Origin: an uncultured Macromonas sp.
Lineage (GTDB): Bacteria > Pseudomonadota > Gammaproteobacteria > Burkholderiales > Burkholderiaceae
Assembly: GCA_946481585.1 (NCBI GenBank)
Contig: CAMLOF010000058.1
Span: 1 to 12,877 of the forward strand
Direction: 5' to 3'
DNA: 12,877 bases
Numbering within the stretch: the first letter of the stretch is position 1; each line of letters opens with the position of its first letter. A model generated the notes under the pieces. The model did no database searches and had not been told where the DNA came from. It saw only the letters and a program-made list of their open reading frames with translations. Positions 7,763 to 12,877 of the stretch are shown piece after piece. A program made the position numbers and the translations under genes.

Positions 7763-8692
7763 ATGGCGGGCTACGTCGGCCGCTTTGCCCCATCACCCAC
7801 CGGCACGCTGCACCCCGGTTCGCTGGTGGCTGCGCTGGCGAGCTGGCTGGACGCTCGCGCACATGGCGGGTGCTGGCTGGTGCGTATTGAGGATGTAGAC
7901 ACCCCGCGCTGCGTGCCCGGCGCGGACGCCGCCATCCTTCAACAACTGGCCACCTGCGGGCTGGTGGCCGACGAGCCGCCCGTGTGGCAGTCGCAACGCG
8001 GGGCGCTGTACCAAGATGCGCTGGACAAGCTGGCCTCCGCCGGGCTGGCCTACCCCTGCGCCTGCACCCGCAAAGACATCGAACAGGCCTGGGCCGCCCA
8101 GGGCCTGAGCCGTGCGCGCCACACCGAACTGGTTTACCCCGGCACCTGCCGCCCGGAGCGCGGCGGGCTGCAAGGCCGCCCCGGCCGTGCATGGCGGCTG
8201 CACGTGGAAGCGGCATGCCAGCGCCTGCAACTGCCCACACCGCTGCCCTGGCACGACCGCCGCCTGGGCGCACAGCAACAGGACGTGGCCCAAGAGGTGG
8301 GCGACTTTGTGCTCAAACGCGCCGACGGCCTGTGGGCCTACCAGTTGGCCGTGGTGGTGGACGACGCCGCGCAAGGTATTACCCATGTGGTGCGCGGCGA
8401 AGACCTGGCCGACAACACCGCACGCCAGATCGTGCTGCAGCGGGCGCTGGGCCTGCCCACCCCGGCGTACCTGCACACGCCCCTGGTGCTGGGTCCCAAT
8501 GGCGAGAAGCTGAGCAAGCAGAACGGCGCCCAGCCCGTGGACCTGAGCAACCCGCTGGCAGCGCTCCACCAAGCCGCTGCCGCATTGGGCCTGCCACCGC
8601 ATGGCGGCACGGTGCAACAGGCACTGGCGGCCTGGACAACCGACTGGCGGCAAGCCAGCCAGCCTGGGGGTCTCTACAATCCCGGGCCGTGA
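7763..8692 (+). CDS. gluQ: Glutamyl-Q tRNA(Asp) synthetase
   Basis: This enzyme of 309 residues is a paralogue of the GluRS catalytic domain that attaches glutamate to queuosine-34 in tRNA-Asp. It starts [19 protein letters not shown], with HPGS (17-20) as the HIGH-type signature. RIEDVDTPR (41-49) and KLSKQNG (249-255) are the substrate-binding and KMSKS-type motifs. The zinc ligands known for this family are present: C99, C101, Y125 and C129. The protein lacks an anticodon-binding domain, as GluQ should, so it is not GltX. The start ATG at 7763 has GGAG (7754-7757) 5 bases upstream and agrees with the family N-terminus, although the frame stays open upstream. The stop overlaps the trmB start in GTGA (8689-8692), so translation is probably coupled. 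The symbol is also written gluQRS (E. coli yadB). Confidence 0.96.
   Translation: MAGYVGRFAPSPTGTLHPGSLVAALASWLDARAHGGCWLVRIEDVDTPRCVPGADAAILQQLATCGLVADEPPVWQSQRGALYQDALDKLASAGLAYPCACTRKDIEQAWAAQGLSRARHTELVYPGTCRPERGGLQGRPGRAWRLHVEAACQRLQLPTPLPWHDRRLGAQQQDVAQEVGDFVLKRADGLWAYQLAVVVDDAAQGITHVVRGEDLADNTARQIVLQRALGLPTPAYLHTPLVLGPNGEKLSKQNGAQPVDLSNPLAALHQAAAALGLPPHGGTVQQALAAWTTDWRQASQPGGLYNPGP
8675..8680 (+). promoter_or_regulatory. Candidate internal -10 element before trmB
   Basis: TACAAT (5 of 6 to TATAAT) lies inside the last codons of gluQ, 8 bases before the trmB GTG. A start about 7 bases downstream would give an essentially leaderless trmB transcript. There is no clear -35 and no Shine-Dalgarno for trmB, so coupling to gluQ translation is the alternative. 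Confidence 0.3.
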
Positions 8693-9447
8693 ACACCTCC
8701 ATTTCCGACACCCCCAGCCCTGCCGCCGACTCGACCAGCGACGCTCAGGCACCCGCCCACGTGGCGCACCCCAAGACGATCAAGAGCTTTGTCAAGCGCG
8801 CGGGCCGCACCACCACAGGCCAAGCCAAGGCTTTTGAGCTTTATGGTGCACGCTTCGTGCTGCCCTACAGCGGCCAACCGCTGGACGCTACCCAGGCCTA
8901 TGGCCGCACCGCGCCGCTGATCCTGGAGATTGGCTTTGGCATGGGCGAGGCCACCGCACACATCGCCCGCGTGCGCCCGCAGGACAACTTCCTGTGCTGC
9001 GAGGTGCACGAGCCCGGTGTGGGCGCGCTGCTCAAGCGCATCGGCGAACAGGACATCACCAACATCCGCATCCTGCAGCACGACGCGGTGGAAGTGATCG
9101 ACCACATGCTGCCCGAAGGCTCCATCGACGGTGTGCACATATTCTTCCCCGACCCCTGGCACAAGAAGAAGCACAACAAGCGCCGCCTGGTACAGCCGCC
9201 CTTCGTGGCCAAGCTGGTGAGCCGCCTCAAGCCCGGCGGCTACATCCACTGCGCCACCGACTGGCAACCCTATGCCGAACAGATGCTGGAGGTGCTGAGC
9301 GCCGAGCCGCGCCTGGCCAACACCGCCAGCGATGCCGGCCTGGGCGGCTACGCGCCCAAGCCCGACTACCGCCCGCTCACCAAGTTCGAGAACCGGGGCC
9401 TGCGTCTGGGCCACGGCGTGTGGGACGTGGTGTTCCGCCGCATCTGA
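8689..9447 (+). CDS. trmB: tRNA (guanine-N7)-methyltransferase
   Basis: This class I SAM-dependent methyltransferase of 252 residues makes m7G46 in the variable loop of tRNAs. [10 protein letters not shown] (80-89) is the SAM-binding motif [15 protein letters not shown] (153-166) is the TrmB hallmark, followed by ATDW (189-192) and TKFENRG (231-237), the C-terminal signature. The first ~28 residues are Ser/Thr/Ala/Asp-rich and probably disordered; many TrmB proteins of this group have such an extension. The GTG at 8689 is chosen because it overlaps the gluQ stop in GTGA, no earlier start is needed, and the whole methyltransferase fold follows. The frame is open further upstream, but only across gluQ. 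The pseudouridine synthase gene starts 30 bases after the stop. Membership of an RNA-modification cluster fits its role. Confidence 0.95.
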   Translation: MNTSISDTPSPAADSTSDAQAPAHVAHPKTIKSFVKRAGRTTTGQAKAFELYGARFVLPYSGQPLDATQAYGRTAPLILEIGFGMGEATAHIARVRPQDNFLCCEVHEPGVGALLKRIGEQDITNIRILQHDAVEVIDHMLPEGSIDGVHIFFPDPWHKKKHNKRRLVQPPFVAKLVSRLKPGGYIHCATDWQPYAEQMLEVLSAEPRLANTASDAGLGGYAPKPDYRPLTKFENRGLRLGHGVWDVVFRRI

Positions 9448-9477
9448 AGCACCACCCCGTCCCGCCAGCCCCGAGCC

Positions 9478-10425
9478 ATGGCCCACGTTGCCAAGAACGC
9501 TGCCATTCCCATGCGCGACGGGGTGTCGCCCAGTTGCGTGTCGATGCCGCGCATGCGCGTGGCACCCTGGCCTACAGTGTTGGACTTTCTGGCCGAACGC
9601 CTGCCCGCCGTGGACCGTGCAGAATGGCAGGGGCGCATGGCACGTGGCGAGGTGGTGGGTGACGATGGGCAGCCCCTTCCGCCCGACACACCTTACGAAC
9701 ACGGCGGGCGCGTGTACTACTGGCGCGCCCTGCCCCATGAGCCTGCCATACCCTTCGAGGAATCGGTCGTCTTTCAGGACGAACACCTGCTGGTGGCCGA
9801 CAAACCGCACTTCCTGCCCGTGACGCCCGGTGGCCGCTACGTTCGCGAAACACTGCTGGTGCGCCTGAAGCAGCGCCTGAACCTGCCCAACCTGAGCCCG
9901 CTGCACCGCATTGACCGCGAGACCGCCGGGCTGGTGGTGTTCAGCGTGCAGCCGCCCGAACGCGACGCCTACCAGCGCCTGTTCCGCGACCGGCTGGTGG
10001 ACAAGACCTACGAAGCCATTGCCCCCTGGTGCGATGACCTGAGTTGGCCGCAAACCCGGCGCAGCCACATTCTGGAGCAGGAAGATGCCTTCTACCGCAT
10101 GCGAGAAGCCCGCCCCGAAGAGAACCTGCCGCCCAACAGCGAAACACACATCCACCTGCTGGAGCGGTACGGCAACTGGGCCCGCTACCGGCTGGAGCCC
10201 GTGACCGGCAAACGGCACCAGCTGCGCGTGCACATGCACGGCCTGGGACTGCCGCTGCTGGGCGACCAGTTCTACCCCACGGTGCGCCGTGGCCCGGGCG
10301 AACTGGAAGACTTTGCCGAACCCCTGCGCCTGCTGGCACGCTCCATCGCCTTCACCGACCCCGTCACCGGCCAGCCACGCCGGTTCGAGAGCCGCCTGCA
10401 CCTGACATTGCCCCCATCGGCATGA
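9478..10425 (+). CDS. RluA-family pseudouridine synthase
   Basis: This RNA-modifying enzyme of 315 residues isomerises uridine to pseudouridine in rRNA or tRNA. LHRIDRETAG (142-151) is the RluA catalytic motif, with D146 as the nucleophile/general acid residue. VADKPHFLPVTPGG (106-119) and PVTGKRHQLRVHMHGLGLPLLGD (241-263; the GRxHQLRVH equivalent) are the other conserved blocks. Residues ~33-90 look like an S4-type RNA-binding region (VLDFLAERLP ... GEVVGDD). The first ~28 residues are poorly conserved, so the true start could be one of the later ATGs (9511, 9544). I keep 9478 because it is the first and lies 30 bases after trmB. No strong Shine-Dalgarno precedes any of them. The stop overlaps the next gene's start in ATGA. 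The target nucleotide cannot be told from sequence alone. Confidence 0.92.
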   Translation: MAHVAKNAAIPMRDGVSPSCVSMPRMRVAPWPTVLDFLAERLPAVDRAEWQGRMARGEVVGDDGQPLPPDTPYEHGGRVYYWRALPHEPAIPFEESVVFQDEHLLVADKPHFLPVTPGGRYVRETLLVRLKQRLNLPNLSPLHRIDRETAGLVVFSVQPPERDAYQRLFRDRLVDKTYEAIAPWCDDLSWPQTRRSHILEQEDAFYRMREARPEENLPPNSETHIHLLERYGNWARYRLEPVTGKRHQLRVHMHGLGLPLLGDQFYPTVRRGPGELEDFAEPLRLLARSIAFTDPVTGQPRRFESRLHLTLPPSA

Positions 10426-11468
10426 GCAACCCACGCCAACCCGCCATAGACGCCCTGAAAGTGGTTGCGTCGCAATTGATCGTTCTGCACCACCTGGCCG
10501 CTTACGGCCCTGTGGCCGAAACCATGTACGGCAACGCGCCCGGCCCCATGGGCTGGCTGTACGACTACGGGCGCATGGCGGTGCAGGTCTTTTTGGTGCT
10601 GGGTGGCTACCTGGCCGCGCAGAGCCTGACGCCCGCAATGGCTGGAAGCGCAACCGTTCTGTGGCGCACCCTGTGGCGACGTTACCTGCGGCTGGCCCCG
10701 CCTTTTCTGGTGGCGCTGCTGCTGGCGCTGGGGGCCGCCGCCGTGGTGCGCCCCTGGTTGGGTGACGACTTTGTGCCCGGCACACCCACCTTGCAACAGC
10801 TGCTGGCGCACGCCATGCTGTTGCACGAAGTGCTGGGTGTGGAGGCCCTGTCAGCCGGGGTGTGGTACGTGGCCATCGACTTCCAGCTGCATGCGCTGCT
10901 GGCCATGCTGCTGTGGCTGGGTCAACGGGGCGGCCAGCGTTGGCCCGCCATGGTGCTGGTACTGCTGGCCACGGCGGCGTCGCTTCTGCTGTGGAACCGC
11001 AACCCTGGGCTGGACGACTGGTCCATCTACTTCTTTGGCGCCTACGGCCTAGGCGTGGCCGCACGCTGGGCGGGCCAGTGGGGCAGCACCAGCCGCCGTG
11101 CCTGGTGGTTGCTGGCCATGGCATTGGTGGGCCTGCTGGCACTGGCGCTGGAATACCGCACCCGCATTGCCCTGGCCTTGAGCGTGGCGCTGTGGCTGGG
11201 CTTGACGCAAGGGCGCACGTTTACGCTGGCCCCCACTTGGCTGGAACGGGTACTGGAAACGTTCGGCCGCTCGTCTTACGCACTGTTCCTCATCCACTTC
11301 CCGGTGCTGCTGCTGGGCAATGCGCTGTTTGCTGCACTGGAATGGTCCAGCCCCGGTGCAGGCTTGGCCATGTACGCCGCTCTGTGGGCGGTGAGCGTAG
11401 CCCTGGGCTGGGCGTTCGAGCGGTGGGTGGAGGCGCCGCTGGGCAGATGGGTAAAACCGCGGAAGTAA
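10422..11468 (+). CDS. Acyltransferase-3 family integral membrane protein
   Basis: This polytopic membrane protein has 348 residues and roughly ten hydrophobic segments. It belongs to acyltransferase-3 (PF01757), whose members O-acylate sugars, peptidoglycan, glucans or other envelope molecules. VVASQLIVLHH (14-24) contains the TM1 histidine pair expected at the active site. VFLVLGGYLAAQS (56-68) corresponds to the FF(V/I)LSGF-type stretch. RRYLRLAPPF (86-95) is the typical R-x-x-R-x-x-P loop. VWYVAIDFQLHALL (148-161) and SSYALFLIHFPVLLL (284-298) are the later signatures. The start at 10422 overlaps the previous stop by 4 bases (ATGA), and family similarity begins within 10 residues. The frame is open upstream only as an overlap with the pseudouridine synthase gene. 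The substrate is not indicated, since no polysaccharide genes are nearby. It is probably the last gene of the plus-strand series. Confidence 0.9.
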   Translation: MSNPRQPAIDALKVVASQLIVLHHLAAYGPVAETMYGNAPGPMGWLYDYGRMAVQVFLVLGGYLAAQSLTPAMAGSATVLWRTLWRRYLRLAPPFLVALLLALGAAAVVRPWLGDDFVPGTPTLQQLLAHAMLLHEVLGVEALSAGVWYVAIDFQLHALLAMLLWLGQRGGQRWPAMVLVLLATAASLLLWNRNPGLDDWSIYFFGAYGLGVAARWAGQWGSTSRRAWWLLAMALVGLLALALEYRTRIALALSVALWLGLTQGRTFTLAPTWLERVLETFGRSSYALFLIHFPVLLLGNALFAALEWSSPGAGLAMYAALWAVSVALGWAFERWVEAPLGRWVKPRK

Positions 11469-11506
11469 CCGTGCCACTGCAGCGGTCACACTTGGAAACA
11501 CAATAG

Positions 11507-11538
11507 TTGCACCGCTACCCCCGGGGGGTTCATAGAAT
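11507..11538 (+). promoter_or_regulatory. Candidate promoter of the small exported protein, with GC dyad in the spacer
   Basis: TAGAAT (11533-11538, 5 of 6 to TATAAT) could be a -10, and TTGCAC (11507-11512) a weak -35, with an over-long 20-base spacer. The spacer is centred on ACCCCC-G-GGGGGT (11517-11529). A long spacer with a central dyad recalls MerR-type promoters, but the dyad is short and no MerR gene is present. This is a suggestion only. Confidence 0.25.
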
Positions 11539-11568
11539 GCCAACGTTCCATTCACAGGAGTTCCCCCC

Positions 11569-12078
11569 ATGACACATCCCAGACACGTCTTTGGCGCCAG
11601 CCTCCTTGCAGCGCTGCTGCTCGCTGGGCCCGCGGCTCAAGCCCAGACCGCCACCCAAGGCCAACCCTTCGCGGTGGAACTCGCCAAATCCAGCTTGGCG
11701 AAAGACGGTATTGAAGCACCGACGCCCCAGCAGTTGGACACAGCCGTGAAAAGCATTGAGGCACAACGCGCCAGCGGCATGGGTTGGGGTGAAATCGCCA
11801 ACTCCATGGGCCTGCACCTGGGTCATGTCATCAGCGCCTATGCGCGCAGCAAGAACGACGACGACAGTGCCACCGACGGCACCAAGACAAAGTCACGCGC
11901 CAAAACCAGCGACGACGCCAAAGAAACCGAGACCGAGAAACACGCTTTCCATGAGCGTGCGGAGAAGTCGGAACGCACTGAGCGAACCGAGCGCTCTGAG
12001 CGTGGTGAACACCGAGGCAGCGAAAGCAGGGGCGGCGAAGGTCGCGGGGGCGACAGCAAAGGCGGCAAGAGCCGCTGA
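11569..12078 (+). CDS. Small exported protein with GMGWGEIA motif and charged disordered tail, function unknown
   Basis: I do not recognise a characterised family. The 169 residues begin with a clear Sec signal peptide: basic MTHPRH, hydrophobic core ~7-20, and AQA before a likely cut after residue 25. Residues ~30-95 form a compact, probably helical region containing QRASGMGWGEIANSMGLHLG (66-85). That segment looks like a helix-turn-helix-style or small helical repeat, but the signal peptide argues against DNA binding in the cytoplasm. Residues ~96-169 are low complexity: Asp/Lys/Thr-rich, then ERTERTERSER (137-146 region), then Gly/Arg/Ser (RGGEGRGGDSKGG). This tail should be disordered and mixed-charge. 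A good AGGAG (11556-11560) lies 8 bases before the ATG, about 100 bases after the acyltransferase stop, so it is probably its own transcription unit. It converges on alaS. Confidence 0.8.
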   Translation: MTHPRHVFGASLLAALLLAGPAAQAQTATQGQPFAVELAKSSLAKDGIEAPTPQQLDTAVKSIEAQRASGMGWGEIANSMGLHLGHVISAYARSKNDDDSATDGTKTKSRAKTSDDAKETETEKHAFHERAEKSERTERTERSERGEHRGSESRGGEGRGGDSKGGKSR

Positions 12079-12083
12079 AACCG

Positions 12084-12106
12084 GCCCCGGGCCTCAGCCT
12101 TGGGGC
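12084..12106. terminator. GC-rich hairpin between convergent genes
   Basis: In the 35-base gap between the exported-protein stop and the alaS stop, GCCCC (12084-12088) pairs with GGGGC (12102-12106). An inner GGC/GCC stem closes a 4-base loop, with small bulges. It is followed by TT on the plus strand, and by CGGTTTC on the minus strand. U-tracts are poor, so it is at best a weak bidirectional terminator, but its location fits that role. Confidence 0.45.
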
Positions 12107-12113
12107 TTGATCG

Positions 12114-12877
12114 TCACACCCGCTCGGCCACCCACCCTTGCACGCTGGCCAGGGCCTGGGGCAGGCCTGCGGCGTCGGTGCCACCTGCCATGGCCATGTC
12201 GGGCTTGCCGCCGCCTTTACCGCCCACCTGCTGGGCGACGAAGTTGACCAGCTCACCGGCCTTGACCTTGCCCGTGCTGTCGGCGGTCACGCCAGCGGCG
12301 ATCTGCACCTTGCCACCGTCCACGGCAGCCAGCACGATGGCGGCGGTCTTGAGCTTGTCCTTGAGCTTGTCCATGGTCTCGCGCAGGGTCTTGGCGTCGG
12401 CACCGTCCAGCTTGGCGGCCAGCACCTTCAGGCCCTTCACGTCCACGGCCTGGCCCAGCAGCTCGTCGCCCTGGGCGGAAGCCAGCTTGCCCTTGAGCGC
12501 GGCCACTTCCTTTTCCAAGGTCTTGATCTGCTCCAGCGCGGCACCAATGCGGTTGGTGAGTTCGGCGGTGGGAGCCTTGAGCGCGCCTGCGGCCTCGGCC
12601 ACGGTGCTTTCCAGCTGTTGCAGGTAGGCCAGGGCGTTGGCGCCGGTCACGGCTTCAATACGGCGCACGCCTGCGGCCACGCCGCCTTCGGCCACCACCT
12701 TGAACAGGCCAATGTCGCCGGTGCGCTGCACGTGAGTGCCGCCGCACAGTTCGCGGCTGGTGCCGATGTCGAGCACGCGCACGGTTTCGCCGTACTTCTC
12801 GCCAAACAGCATCATGGCGCCTGTCTTCTGGGCGCTTTCAATGTCCATCACGCGTGCCTGGGTGGCGCTGTTGGCCA
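12114..12877 (-). CDS. alaS: Alanyl-tRNA synthetase, C-terminal part (cut by window edge)
   Basis: This is the last ~253 residues of the enzyme that charges tRNA-Ala; the N-terminal two-thirds lie beyond base 12877. The reading frame runs open to the window edge, and the internal GTG/ATG near 12851 is not the start. [11 protein letters not shown] and SRELCGGTH (CGGTH at 12732-12746) are the end of the editing domain. The Cys and His of CxxxH are zinc ligands there, as known for C666/H670 in E. coli. A coiled-coil stretch follows (around [15 protein letters not shown]), then the C-Ala/DHHA1 domain with the glycine-rich [15 protein letters not shown]. No frameshift or missing residue is seen in this part. 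The gene converges on the small exported-protein gene, and the stop-to-stop gap is 35 bases. Confidence 0.97.
   Translation of the reverse strand, partial: ANSATQARVMDIESAQKTGAMMLFGEKYGETVRVLDIGTSRELCGGTHVQRTGDIGLFKVVAEGGVAAGVRRIEAVTGANALAYLQQLESTVAEAAGALKAPTAELTNRIGAALEQIKTLEKEVAALKGKLASAQGDELLGQAVDVKGLKVLAAKLDGADAKTLRETMDKLKDKLKTAAIVLAAVDGGKVQIAAGVTADSTGKVKAGELVNFVAQQVGGKGGGKPDMAMAGGTDAAGLPQALASVQGWVAERV

Noticed and set aside
10044..10421. Upstream extension of the acyltransferase frame
   Set aside because: It lies within the pseudouridine synthase gene, is low in complexity, and family similarity starts at 10422.
8674..11142. An 822-codon open frame on the minus strand opposite trmB, the pseudouridine synthase and the acyltransferase
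   Set aside because: The plus-strand genes have clear family motifs. The antisense translation is rich in His/Gln/Gly/Ala without domains, as expected for shadow frames in GC-rich DNA.
11471..11489. Imperfect inverted repeat around CTGCAG after the acyltransferase stop
   Set aside because: Several mismatches and no U-tract; not convincing as a terminator or operator.

Overview
The window is GC-rich and densely coded. It looks like a chromosomal segment of a Betaproteobacterium, order Burkholderiales, most likely Comamonadaceae (Acidovorax-like). I base this on protein character, codon use and gene content, not on a database search. Both edges cut essential genes: dnaE at the left and alaS at the right. 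No tRNA, rRNA, IS element, prophage, CRISPR array or defence gene is visible, and no gap exceeds about 210 bases.

Left part (1-4749, all on the minus strand). Reading leftwards, a flavodoxin-like protein is followed by a DUF599 membrane protein, then by an unusual AT-rich gap, a Tsr-like chemoreceptor with a CheR/CheB-tethering tail (EWESF), and dnaE, which starts 21 bases after the receptor stop. The AT-rich gap (3242-3447) holds the best regulatory signals of the window. One is a perfect FNR/Anr box placed where a class II activator would sit. The other is a perfect 13-base inverted repeat whose proximal arm covers the receptor's ribosome binding site.

Centre (4195-6579). A pirin (cupin) gene and the flavodoxin-like gene form a minus-strand pair. 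They diverge from a LysR regulator across a 117-base gap containing a T-N11-A dyad, a typical LysR-controlled divergon.

Right part (6652-11468, plus strand). A renalase-like FAD oxidoreductase, gluQ, trmB, an RluA-family pseudouridine synthase and an acyltransferase-3 membrane protein are packed with gaps of 10 and 30 bases and two 4-base stop/start overlaps. Three of the five are RNA-modification enzymes: gluQ for tRNA-Asp queuosine glutamylation, trmB for tRNA m7G46, and the third for pseudouridine. After these comes a separate small exported protein with a charged, disordered tail. It converges on alaS, with a GC-rich hairpin between them.

I found no clear new multi-gene system. The most interesting material is the receptor's leader region, followed by start-proximal promoters (dnaE, trmB, DUF599) that suggest leaderless or near-leaderless transcripts, and the unexplained exported protein.
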